The notes below the pieces were generated by a model. That model was not told the origin of the DNA. It was given only the letters and a program-made list of their open reading frames with translations, and ran no database searches. A stretch of DNA of 44,869 nt from Treponema sp. Its GTDB lineage: Bacteria; Spirochaetota; Spirochaetia; Treponematales; Treponemataceae. The stretch is taken from NCBI GenBank assembly GCA_017381365.1, contig JAFOCI010000007.1:1-44869 (forward strand). Reading direction: 5' to 3'. Shown in pieces: positions 15,526-23,349 of the stretch. Positions within the stretch are counted from its first letter, which is position 1. Every line of letters begins with the position of its first letter. The position numbers and the translations under genes are program-made.

Positions 15526-16992
15526 ATGATGAATAAAAAACTGTTTTCTATTTTCACAGCATTACTTCTGTCATCTTCCCTTTTTGCCATTGACGGCATA
15601 ATGCATGACTCTCTCTTTTGTATTTCTTCCAATGTAATAGATTTTTCTGATGCCGCAATCCGCGAAAATGTTATTGATGGCCGCTCAGTTACATTCAGTC
15701 CTCTTGATTTGAAAGTTGGAGATATTTTCATTGACACAAACGGTCATGCTAAAAAGGTAACAAATATTACAATAAATGGAAAAAACATTTCCATTGACAC
15801 CGTAACACCAATGGCTTACGAGGTTTTTGATGCAATTAACATTCCTGACCAGAGTGGAAACATTTCTGATTTAATTGAAGAACAGATTGAACAGACTCCA
15901 GATTTAGAAGAAATTACTGGGAGCCGCGCACAGAACAATGATCTTTTAAACACTTTGATGCCAGTTTCCAAGTGTAAAGTAAATATTAATCCAACAATAA
16001 AAATTCCAGTTGGAAAAGTTCCACCTGTTCCTACAGCTGAGAATTTTGCAGCATTACTTCAGAATCAGATAGACTTATCAAATAATCCAGAAGTACAAGA
16101 CGAAGAAAAAAAGATTGCAAAGGAAAATATCAGTAAAATCCGACAGCAATACGCCACTCTTACAAAACAGCATGGAGTTACAATCAATCCAATCATTCGC
16201 TACCAGGCTAACGTAGAGGGTAAAGACTACACTAATTTCGGTTTTCAATATATAAAAATTCATATTGATAGACACGGAACATGTAAATTCTGGAAATGGA
16301 CAACCTGGACAGAAGATGGAAAAGGATGGTTATCAATCCGCAATGATTCTGCACTAGGATTTGGTCTAAAGCTAGGTTATTACGGACAGGCAAAATTCTC
16401 ATATCCTATTGTAAGAACTCCAGGAGTCATAGGACCATATATCGGCGTATTTTTCAATGTTATTGCTTCAGCAAATGCTTCTGTGTATGGAGAAATGTAT
16501 ATCCGAAAATGTCTTACAAGTAATGCCCAGGTGACTTTTAATGCCTTAATGCAAAAAAAGTCTTCGAATTTTGATACACAAGAATGGAGTCCATCATTAC
16601 AGCAGGTTGGTCTGATTGTAGCGGGAAACGTAAAAGCCGGTCCTGCAATACGAGCTGGAATCAACGCCTTCGGAATGGATTTACTTTCTTTGGAAGGCTC
16701 CGGCGGAATCAGTATTGACGGCAATATAGGTGGATGCTACACATGGAAGGACATCGATCTGTCTCATAAGCCAGACAACTTCTCAACTGACATCTATGAC
16801 AAAGTCACTGGCGGATGGGCATTTATTGGAGATTTGTCTTTAAATCTCTACTTATCTGCTGATTTCTATGCGTTAAACAATTGTTTTTCACAGAATATCG
16901 CCAGCTTAAAATATCCTTTATTAAGAGTTAACGGCCCTACCCTTTCCAAAGGTTTCAGTTACAGCTCTTTTGCAGATGTATTCAAATATTAA
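15526..16992 (+). CDS. Exported protein of unknown function
   Basis: 488 residues from ATG 15526 (MMNKKLFSIFTALLLSSSLF), 5 nt after GGGAG; ATG 15529 is equally possible. A signal peptide ends near SSLFA-IDG. The first third is acidic and helical (DLIEEQIEQTPDLEEITGS). The rest is rich in Gly/aromatic strands (FKLG-like LGFGLKLGYYGQAKFSYPIV, GPYIGVFFNVIASANASVYG, GGISIDGNIGGCYTWKDIDL) and could be a beta-sheet surface or outer-membrane domain. No terminal Phe is present, so a classical barrel end is not evident. I do not recognise the family. It is followed 19 bp later by another lipoprotein gene. Confidence 0.7.
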   Translation: MMNKKLFSIFTALLLSSSLFAIDGIMHDSLFCISSNVIDFSDAAIRENVIDGRSVTFSPLDLKVGDIFIDTNGHAKKVTNITINGKNISIDTVTPMAYEVFDAINIPDQSGNISDLIEEQIEQTPDLEEITGSRAQNNDLLNTLMPVSKCKVNINPTIKIPVGKVPPVPTAENFAALLQNQIDLSNNPEVQDEEKKIAKENISKIRQQYATLTKQHGVTINPIIRYQANVEGKDYTNFGFQYIKIHIDRHGTCKFWKWTTWTEDGKGWLSIRNDSALGFGLKLGYYGQAKFSYPIVRTPGVIGPYIGVFFNVIASANASVYGEMYIRKCLTSNAQVTFNALMQKKSSNFDTQEWSPSLQQVGLIVAGNVKAGPAIRAGINAFGMDLLSLEGSGGISIDGNIGGCYTWKDIDLSHKPDNFSTDIYDKVTGGWAFIGDLSLNLYLSADFYALNNCFSQNIASLKYPLLRVNGPTLSKGFSYSSFADVFKY

Positions 16993-17011
16993 CAAAAAAA
17001 AGGAGTCTCTA

Positions 17012-18274
17012 ATGAAAAAACATATTACGTTCTATATATTAGCTTTTCTCGGAATTGCAGGTGCATCATTATGTTCCTGCAGCAATGATTCCAGCGACAA
17101 CACAGCTATTTTCTTGGCTGCAATTTCTCAAAACAATGCCCCATCTCCTATCAAACCTGATGAACCTATCAAACCTGATGAACCTGGCAATCTTGCAACT
17201 TTTTCTGAATACACAGAGCCAGTATACGTAACAGATTGTGTACTCTATGAGTACGAATCAGACAATCAGCACTATTCTTCAATAACATATTTTGATAAAG
17301 ATTGTATAACCCCTATAAGTTATGAAGTTTTTGATTACACAGATTTTGATTTAACAACAGACACAGGTGTTTACACAACAAAAGTGTATAAAAATACAAA
17401 TACAGAATCAGAACTACTGGGACACTCCAGATTTTCAACAAACGACGAAGGAAATGAAAGCTTTTATGAATTTTTTGAAAAAGACAAAGACGTGGCAGAT
17501 TCTGTAACATACAAAAAATTTACTGATGATCATCAATTGATGATCGAATGTCGTTACAGTCCGATTGATGGAAACAAAGTTTCCTATTACACAGAAACAC
17601 TTTATAATGATGAAGAAACAAAAATAGTTTCTCATAAAGTTTTTTATACCAACAATCTCATATTCAATACTTCAGGAAAAACCGCAGAAGTTTCTTCAGG
17701 AGTTAAAAGGATAGAAAAAGAATACGAAATCAGTTATACACCGGAAGGAACTCTTGAATCTCAGTTCTATACAGAAAATAAATATGACTTTACTTCTGCA
17801 GACACAGAGCTCTTAGATACGTATTATTATATTTTCAAATTTACATATCGCCCAGAAGAACTTGAAGACAGCTACATCGAATACAGATGCTACAATTCAA
17901 ATTCCTCAAAAGAAATCGGTGATTTATGCTATATCGTGAACATAATTGCGAATCCAGATAAAACTGCGGCAAAAGAGGTTTATTCTACTAGCGGCTATAC
18001 AGATGAAATCATTGAATATTTTTACGAAAAAAATCCAGTTACGAATGAACCATATATTTCAGAAGAAAAGCATATCGTTTTAAAAAGCCACACAAGCAAA
18101 TATGAATACAGCTATTATGCAGATCAGATGATTACAAGAGAATTTTACAGAATGAACGAAAAGCTATACCAGCAGATTATCGAAAAAAGTGTCTTTGAAT
18201 CAGTTTCAGATACAAATTACGAAGAAAACCTTGGTTCAAGCGTTGATTACGAACCTGACCGCTGTTTTCGTTAA
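17012..18274 (+). CDS. Lipoprotein with KPDEP repeats, unknown function
   Basis: 420 residues from ATG 17012, preceded by AAGGAG; the open frame extends upstream into the previous gene without a ribosome site. Signal with lipobox SLCSC (lipidated Cys near residue 23). A linker has two IKPDEP repeats, a common spacer for holding a domain off the membrane. The long remainder is made of tyrosine-, glutamate- and threonine-rich strands (SSITYFDKDCITPISYEVFD, YEKNPVTNEPYISEEKHIVL without enzyme motifs). It resembles in style the lipoprotein at 14852-15379. Probably in one transcript with the exported protein upstream; a perfect stem-loop follows. Confidence 0.72.
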   Translation: MKKHITFYILAFLGIAGASLCSCSNDSSDNTAIFLAAISQNNAPSPIKPDEPIKPDEPGNLATFSEYTEPVYVTDCVLYEYESDNQHYSSITYFDKDCITPISYEVFDYTDFDLTTDTGVYTTKVYKNTNTESELLGHSRFSTNDEGNESFYEFFEKDKDVADSVTYKKFTDDHQLMIECRYSPIDGNKVSYYTETLYNDEETKIVSHKVFYTNNLIFNTSGKTAEVSSGVKRIEKEYEISYTPEGTLESQFYTENKYDFTSADTELLDTYYYIFKFTYRPEELEDSYIEYRCYNSNSSKEIGDLCYIVNIIANPDKTAAKEVYSTSGYTDEIIEYFYEKNPVTNEPYISEEKHIVLKSHTSKYEYSYYADQMITREFYRMNEKLYQQIIEKSVFESVSDTNYEENLGSSVDYEPDRCFR

Positions 18275-18292
18275 AGAAAAGAATCAAAAAAA

Positions 18293-18321
18293 AACTGAGT
18301 AATTCCTTGGATTACTCAGTT
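18293..18321 (+). terminator. Stem-loop after the lipoprotein cluster
   Basis: Perfect 11-bp AACTGAGTAAT / ATTACTCAGTT with a 7-nt loop, preceded by an A-run but lacking a clean T-run on the plus strand. Confidence 0.6.
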
Positions 18322-18326
18322 AAATA

Positions 18327-18356
18327 TAGACAAATCAATCAATTTTCAGATATAAT
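18327..18356 (+). promoter_or_regulatory. Promoter of infC-rpmI-rplT
   Basis: TAGACA, 18-nt spacer, TATAAT; predicted start near 18363 gives a leader of about 40 nt. Confidence 0.7.
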
Positions 18357-18378
18357 GTTAAATACGTTTACATGAAAG

Positions 18379-18400
18379 AGTGTTTTCAGACACTAGGAGG
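18379..18400 (+). promoter_or_regulatory. Leader hairpin adjoining the infC ribosome site
   Basis: AGTGT tttcag ACACT hairpin followed immediately by AGGAGG. Leader structures near infC mediate L20 autoregulation in other bacteria; whether this short hairpin does so is inference. Confidence 0.4.
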
Positions 18401-18404
18401 ATAG

Positions 18405-18941
18405 TTGGCATACACAGACAACAAAAACAACTCAAAAGGACAGCGGGTTAATGAAATGATTCGTGTCCGCGAGGTTAGACTTATCGATGATGAGGGCAAT
18501 CAGAAGGGAATCGTTCCAACACTGGAGGCTCTTAAACTTGCTAAGGAAAAAGACCTTGACCTTGTTGAAGTAAGTCCAAATGCTAACCCACCGGTTTGCA
18601 AAATACTTGATTATGGCAAGTACCGATTCGAACAGGAAAAAAAGCTCCGAGAATCCAAGAAGAATCAGAAAGTACTCAAGTTGAAGGAAATCCGCATGCA
18701 GCCAAAAATCGGCCCGGGAGATCTTGATACAAAAGCCAAACATGTACAGGAATTTCTTGATGAGGGAGATAAGGTAAAAGTAACAATCCGTTTCCGCGGT
18801 CGTGAACTTGCCCACACAGAACTCGGATATGATGTCCTGAATGAAGTATTGAAACGGCTTACTTCAGCGTATGTTGTAGAAAAAGCCCCGGCAATGGATG
18901 GCAAAACAATGTCTATGACAATTTCAGCAAAAGCCAAATAA
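18405..18941 (+). CDS. infC: Translation initiation factor IF-3
   Basis: 178 residues. The start is TTG at 18405, five bases after a perfect AGGAGG; no ATG fits. N-domain: [58 protein letters not shown]-domain: [42 protein letters not shown]-3 prevents subunit joining and discriminates against non-AUG starts, so a non-AUG start on its own gene gives autoregulation; TTG here plays the part of the ATT codon in E. coli infC. rpmI follows after 20 bp. Confidence 0.98.
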   Translation: MAYTDNKNNSKGQRVNEMIRVREVRLIDDEGNQKGIVPTLEALKLAKEKDLDLVEVSPNANPPVCKILDYGKYRFEQEKKLRESKKNQKVLKLKEIRMQPKIGPGDLDTKAKHVQEFLDEGDKVKVTIRFRGRELAHTELGYDVLNEVLKRLTSAYVVEKAPAMDGKTMSMTISAKAK

Positions 18942-18961
18942 TTTTTTAGAGGTACAAGACA

Positions 18962-19162
18962 ATGCCTAAAATGAAGACTAAGAAGTCTGCTGCTAAACGC
19001 TACTCTTTGACTGGTAGTGGAAAAGTTAAGCACAAGAAACAGAACCTTCGTCATATTTTGACAAAGCGTTCACCAAAAAGAAAGAGACAGCTCCGTGAAA
19101 CAGGTTATGTTGCAGAAGCTGACGCAAAGAAAATTCGTAAGCAGATGTTGCCTTACGGTTAA
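18962..19162 (+). CDS. rpmI: Ribosomal protein L35
   Basis: 66 residues, the normal length. Begins [20 protein letters not shown] and continues [20 protein letters not shown], the standard basic L35 sequence. Second gene of the conserved infC-rpmI-rplT operon, 13 bp before rplT. Confidence 0.98.
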   Translation: MPKMKTKKSAAKRYSLTGSGKVKHKKQNLRHILTKRSPKRKRQLRETGYVAEADAKKIRKQMLPYG

Positions 19163-19175
19163 TGGAGAATAAAAT

Positions 19176-19535
19176 ATGTCAAGAGCAATAGACGGAACAA
19201 AAAGAAAGAATCGCCGTATTAAAATCTTAAAGCTTGCTAAAGGTTTCGACGGAGATCGTAAATCAAACTATAAACCTGCTAAAGATGCTGTTGTAAAAGC
19301 TCTTAGCCACGCATACGTTGACCGCCGTGATCGCAAAGGCAATTTCCGCGCTTTGTGGATTTCTCGTATCAACGCAGCAGTTCGTGATGAAGGTCTTTCT
19401 TACTCACGTTTCATCGATGGTCTTACAAAAGCTGGTATTACAATCAACCGCAAGGCTCTTTCTAATATGGCTATCGAAGACCCAGTAGCTTTCAAAGCAG
19501 TTGTAGAAGCTGCAAAAAAAGCTCTTAACGCTTAA
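19176..19535 (+). CDS. rplT: Ribosomal protein L20
   Basis: 119 residues. Characteristic L20 sequence ([60 protein letters not shown]). It binds 23S rRNA early in 50S assembly and in several bacteria represses its own operon through the infC/rpmI leader. A coiled-coil gene follows after 20 bp, so the operon probably extends into the cell-division genes. Confidence 0.98.
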   Translation: MSRAIDGTKRKNRRIKILKLAKGFDGDRKSNYKPAKDAVVKALSHAYVDRRDRKGNFRALWISRINAAVRDEGLSYSRFIDGLTKAGITINRKALSNMAIEDPVAFKAVVEAAKKALNA

Positions 19536-19555
19536 TTAGAAATAAGGAAGCGAAA

Positions 19556-20068
19556 ATGATTTCTCTCGATCAGATTTTAGTTCTAGAAAAAAAAGTTGAA
19601 AGTGCTGTGAATAAAATTACACAGCTGCAGGCTGAAAACGATGCTCTTCGCAGTAAATGTGCCGAGCTCACAAATGCGCTTTCCAGCAAGTCGGAGCAGC
19701 TTTCATCTTTTGAACAGGATCAAGGTCTGATTGAGAGTAAAATCGTAAACCTGATTAACCGGTTCAACAATATAGAGAATTCTGTACTTGATGTAATCGG
19801 TTCGTCAGGCTCCATGCAATCACCTGTCGCTGCAATTCAGCAGCCAGTACAAACTCCTGCTCCAGAACAATCAGTTCAGCAGGCACAAGTACCTAATCAA
19901 AACCCTATAGCTCAATCGCAAACTTATGTTCCAGCTTCAGAACCTGTTGTTTCCACACCTGTAGAAACAGAATCAGAAGAAATGCAGCAGAGTTTTTTTG
20001 ATATGAATGAGGTTTCTTCTCAGGATGATAATCAGAGTCAAGAAAGCGGACAGTTCGACATCTTTTAA
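19556..20068 (+). CDS. Coiled-coil protein upstream of zapA (ZapB-like?)
   Basis: 170 residues. The first 80 are a continuous heptad coiled coil (LDQILVLEKKVESAVNKITQ, LQAENDALRSKCAELTNALS), followed by a Gln/Pro/Ser-rich disordered region (AIQQPVQTPAPEQSVQQAQV) and a short acidic C-terminal motif (QQSFFDMNEVSSQ, ESGQFDIF). The position 6 bp before zapA and the short coiled coil suggest a ZapB-like partner in Z-ring organisation. The terminal FDIF-type tail could be a binding peptide. The disordered tail is not part of classic ZapB, so the name is tentative. Confidence 0.65.
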   Translation: MISLDQILVLEKKVESAVNKITQLQAENDALRSKCAELTNALSSKSEQLSSFEQDQGLIESKIVNLINRFNNIENSVLDVIGSSGSMQSPVAAIQQPVQTPAPEQSVQQAQVPNQNPIAQSQTYVPASEPVVSTPVETESEEMQQSFFDMNEVSSQDDNQSQESGQFDIF

Positions 20069-20074
20069 TTAATT

Positions 20075-20377
20075 ATGGGAAATTTGCAGATAGATCTTTT
20101 AGGAACTTCTTTTGCAATTAAAGCAAACGAAGATTCTGAATACTTAAACAAAATTCTCGGTTATTACAAAAGAATTGTAAATCAGCTTGAAAAATCAAAT
20201 ACTTTACAGTCTCCTTTACAGATTTCAATTTTGTCTGGAATAATGATTGCAGATGAATTGTACAAAGAACAAGGTCGAAAAATTAAATTAGAGAACTCTA
20301 TAAAGAAAAATAATGCTGATGAGCAGGCAGACAAAATTACAAAAGAATTAATAGAAAAAATCGACAAGGTATTATGA
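20075..20377 (+). CDS. zapA: Cell division protein ZapA
   Basis: 100 residues. N-terminal beta-beta-alpha (LQIDLLGTSFAIKANEDSEY, LNKILGYYKRIVNQLE) and C-terminal coiled coil match ZapA, which cross-links FtsZ filaments. Its 3' end overlaps the next gene by 4 bp (ATGA), indicating coupled translation. Confidence 0.85.
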   Translation: MGNLQIDLLGTSFAIKANEDSEYLNKILGYYKRIVNQLEKSNTLQSPLQISILSGIMIADELYKEQGRKIKLENSIKKNNADEQADKITKELIEKIDKVL

Positions 20378-20820
20378 TTTCAAAAATCTGGATAGATGCA
20401 GACTCATGCCCTTCTCTGATTCGTGATTATATCGTTAATTACGGAATAAGAACAAATACAGAAGTTTTTTTTGTTGCAAATCATAATATTTCTGCAAAAA
20501 AAGATTCATTTAAAATGATAATCTGCGAAAAAGAAAAAGATGCCGCAGATAACTACATATTCTCAATGGCAGAACAATCAGACCTGGTGATTACTCGTGA
20601 TATTATTCTTGCAGAAAAACTTGTAAACAAAAACATACAAGTAATCAACGACCGTGGAACTTTATTCACAAAAAATAACATCCATAACCGAATAGAAGAC
20701 AGAAATTTGGACTTACAGCTTGCACAACTAGGATTTGGTGGCGGAACCAACGTTTATGGAGAAAAACAATTTAAAAAGTTCCGCAATTGTTTTGAAAATA
20801 TAATTTCAAAGCAGCAATAA
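20374..20820 (+). CDS. UPF0178 family protein (YaiI/YqxD, DUF188)
   Basis: 148 residues. Starts with the family signature KIWIDADSCPSLIRDYIV, with AADNYIFSMAEQSDLVITRD and INDRGTLFTKNNI in the middle and the C-terminal FGGGTNVYGEKQFKKFRN. The fold is PIN-like with conserved acidic residues (D8, D10 area; D70s), suggesting a nuclease, but no function is established. Last gene of the run starting at infC. Two bases separate its stop from that of the converging HD-GYP gene. Confidence 0.93.
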   Translation: MISKIWIDADSCPSLIRDYIVNYGIRTNTEVFFVANHNISAKKDSFKMIICEKEKDAADNYIFSMAEQSDLVITRDIILAEKLVNKNIQVINDRGTLFTKNNIHNRIEDRNLDLQLAQLGFGGGTNVYGEKQFKKFRNCFENIISKQQ

Positions 20821-20822
20821 AA

Positions 20823-22073
20823 TTAATCCTTAAACTCAAGAAGAATCTTCTCTACTCGATTACGAACTTTCATAAAAGCTAGAACGATTTCTGGATCAAA
20901 CTGTGTTCCTGAACTGTTCAAGATTTCATTAAAAGCATCATCAAGACTCCAGGAATCTTTGTAACAACGACTATGTGATAAAGCATCAAAAACATCTGCA
21001 ACAGCAACTATTCTTGCAGCAAGAGGGATTTCTTTACCTTTAAGAGGTTTCTGAACTTCGATAGGTTCTCCAAGCTGAAAATTTTCAAAATGATTATCAA
21101 CTGAATATGAATTTCCAGGATAACCAGCAGATTCGCCATCCCAACGCTCATGATGCCGTAATGCAACATCCAAAGTCATTTTATCAAGTTCTGTTTCTGG
21201 AGGATCGAAAAGAAGGGCTCCAAGACAAGTATGGCTTTTCATTATTGAACGTTCATCATCGTTAAAACGAGCTGGCTTTTTAAGAATAATATCAGAAATA
21301 CCAACTTTTCCAATGTCATGAAATTTAGCAGCAATCTTTAAATTGTCACGATATACATAACGTTCCTCTTCTGGAATGTTCTGCTCAAATGCCCAACGGT
21401 CATATATTTCAAGTGCAATGCTGGAAACTCTTTCTACATGCAGATAAGTTTCTTTTGGATCACGAAATTCAGAAAGACGAAGCATTTTTCTATGAGTTTC
21501 TTTTGTATCATAAGCTCGCTTCATTGCCCGCACAGCAGCAAGAGCAAAATGAGAAATAAACGCATCATCTTCGTTTGAAAAACAAATCACTTCGCCATTT
21601 TCGTCCAATTTGTTTATAATCTGCAAAACACCAAGAAGGATTCCATTGTTCATTACAAGAGGAATTGTATAAATTGATTTTGTTTTATAATTTGTAGTTA
21701 TATCTGTCTGTTTATTAAAACGATAAGGCTTATCTTCCGGAACCGCATATGCATCATCAATAATAAGAGTTTCTTTTGTAGCTGCGGCATAACCTGCAAT
21801 AGAGTTTGTACTAATAGGAAACGAAAAGAATAAATAAGGAAGCTTTTCCCCTAATGGAAGCGCTCTCAACTGAGTGTCATTCTGAGCATATTTAATTTTA
21901 AGATTATTACCATCAACAACATAAATTGAACCTGCATCCGCATTTACAATCTTTCGCGTTTCTGTAAGAATACGCTCAAGAAGAACGTCTACGTCTTGAA
22001 TTTCGTCGAGACTACTTTCAATTTCTATGATATGCTTATATTTTCGTTCTCGTTCGTTTACAATCTCATTCAT
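20823..22073 (-). CDS. GAF-HD-GYP cyclic di-GMP phosphodiesterase
   Basis: 416 residues. GAF domain about 20-185 (LLERILTETRKIVNADAGSI, IYTIPLVMNNGILLGVLQII). HD-GYP domain from about 205 with AAKFHDIGKVGISDIILKKP, HTCLGALLFDPPETE, LRHHERWDGESAGYPG, ARIVAVADVFDALSHSR. The GYP triad is kept, but about 25 extra residues (NSYSVDNHFENFQLGEPIEV and on) are inserted between GYP and the usual KGKEIPLAARI, and ESA widens the DGxGYP motif. It should hydrolyse c-di-GMP in the cytoplasm, with GAF as sensor. No REC or output partner nearby; it stands alone on this strand. Confidence 0.9.
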   Translation of the reverse strand: MNEIVNERERKYKHIIEIESSLDEIQDVDVLLERILTETRKIVNADAGSIYVVDGNNLKIKYAQNDTQLRALPLGEKLPYLFFSFPISTNSIAGYAAATKETLIIDDAYAVPEDKPYRFNKQTDITTNYKTKSIYTIPLVMNNGILLGVLQIINKLDENGEVICFSNEDDAFISHFALAAVRAMKRAYDTKETHRKMLRLSEFRDPKETYLHVERVSSIALEIYDRWAFEQNIPEEERYVYRDNLKIAAKFHDIGKVGISDIILKKPARFNDDERSIMKSHTCLGALLFDPPETELDKMTLDVALRHHERWDGESAGYPGNSYSVDNHFENFQLGEPIEVQKPLKGKEIPLAARIVAVADVFDALSHSRCYKDSWSLDDAFNEILNSSGTQFDPEIVLAFMKVRNRVEKILLEFKD

Positions 22074-22167
22074 TTTCTTATACTTTTTTCCTATTATTAA
22101 AGAATAACATAAATTACTAAATTTTGCTTTATTTTTTTTTAAATTTTTAAAAAAAACGCAAATATGT

Positions 22168-22173
22168 TATAAT
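22168..22173 (+). promoter_or_regulatory. Candidate -10 of capA-like gene, possibly leaderless
   Basis: TATAAT ends 6 bp before the ATG at 22180 and no ribosome site lies between, so transcripts may begin at the start codon. The -35 region is poly-A/T and not diagnostic. Confidence 0.35.
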
Positions 22174-22179
22174 TAAAAA

Positions 22180-23349
22180 ATGAAGTTTTTATACATTTTT
22201 TTATTTTTTCTTTTTCTCATTACAAGTTGTGCAACTGTTCAAAATAGAACGAAAGAAAAATCTTTGCAAAATAATACTGAAGGTCAAAATATAAAACTTC
22301 TTTTTGCTGGTGACATAATGGCTCATAAACCAAATTTTAATATGTCAAACTATGAAAAAATTTGGGATTCAATACGAGATACAGTGCATTCCAGTGATTA
22401 TGCGTTTGCAAACTTAGAAGCACCTGTTTGCAATAATTTACCATACTCTTCTTTTCCAAATTTTAATATGCATGATGAATATCCAGAAGCAGCTATTTCT
22501 GCGGGATTCAACGTTTTTTCAATCATAAACAATCATTCAAATGATCAGGGATTAGATGGTATAAAATCTACTTTAAATTGGGCCGATAAAATAGAACAAC
22601 AGACTGCTTCTTCTAACCGTCCTGTTTATTTTTCTGGATTAACTGAAAATTCCGGTGACCACTTTTCATACCGAATCATAAAAAAAGAAAACTGGACAAT
22701 TCTTTTCTGCGCTATCACGGAAATTCTTAACAGACCAACCTACAAATCATACATGAATTTTGTTTCTCCAACAGAAAAAGAATGGAAAAATTTTACACAA
22801 ATAATAAGTCAGCTAAGAACAAATAATCCCTGTGATATTTTTGTACTCTCCATACATACTGAAGAACCTGAATATGTTTTTGAAATTGATGAAAAACGAA
22901 GACACTATTACTACAGTTTACTTGACAACGGCGTAGATGTTTTATGGACAAATCATCCTCATGTTCCTAGAGAAAAAGAAATTATAGGAAATAAGGCGAC
23001 ACAAAGACTGGAAAAAGTTATAATATATGGTAACGGGAATGTAATCAGCGGACAACGCTGGGAGCCTGACTTTGAAAATCCATCCAACCCGAGAGATCAC
23101 ACTGGTGATGCCTATCTGATGGAAATTAATTTTTCAAAGTCAGAATTCGAGGGAAAACCTTTTATTAATGATTATAAAACTCATTTCATCACAACTTATA
23201 TAAATTCAAATTGGGAATTTATAATAAAAAAGCTTGATGACGATTTTATAAATTATCTGGCAGAAAATGGCCGGCCTAAATGGTCAAAATATATTCAGGA
23301 AAGAAAAAAAATTACAGAACAAACCAAGGAAACTATAACATGGCGATAG
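22180..23349 (+). CDS. CapA/PgsA-family metallophosphatase-like lipoprotein
   Basis: 389 residues. Lipoprotein signal MKFLYIFLFFLFLITSCATV. CapA fold motifs: LLFAGDIMAHKPN (metal-binding Asp), FANLEAPVC, INNHSNDQGLDGIKSTL, IFVLSIHTEEPEY, LWTNHPHVPREKEI, VIIYGNGNVIS. The family includes poly-gamma-glutamate synthesis protein CapA/PgsA, but many members are uncharacterised phosphoesterase-like proteins, so capsule synthesis should not be assumed; no pgsB/C partners are near. The lipid anchor places it on the periplasmic side. The 3' end overlaps the helicase gene by 10 bp. Confidence 0.88.
   Translation: MKFLYIFLFFLFLITSCATVQNRTKEKSLQNNTEGQNIKLLFAGDIMAHKPNFNMSNYEKIWDSIRDTVHSSDYAFANLEAPVCNNLPYSSFPNFNMHDEYPEAAISAGFNVFSIINNHSNDQGLDGIKSTLNWADKIEQQTASSNRPVYFSGLTENSGDHFSYRIIKKENWTILFCAITEILNRPTYKSYMNFVSPTEKEWKNFTQIISQLRTNNPCDIFVLSIHTEEPEYVFEIDEKRRHYYYSLLDNGVDVLWTNHPHVPREKEIIGNKATQRLEKVIIYGNGNVISGQRWEPDFENPSNPRDHTGDAYLMEINFSKSEFEGKPFINDYKTHFITTYINSNWEFIIKKLDDDFINYLAENGRPKWSKYIQERKKITEQTKETITWR

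Noticed and set aside
22180..23349. Capsule (poly-gamma-glutamate) biosynthesis locus
   Set aside because: Only the CapA-like protein is present; ligase and transporter genes that define such loci are absent.
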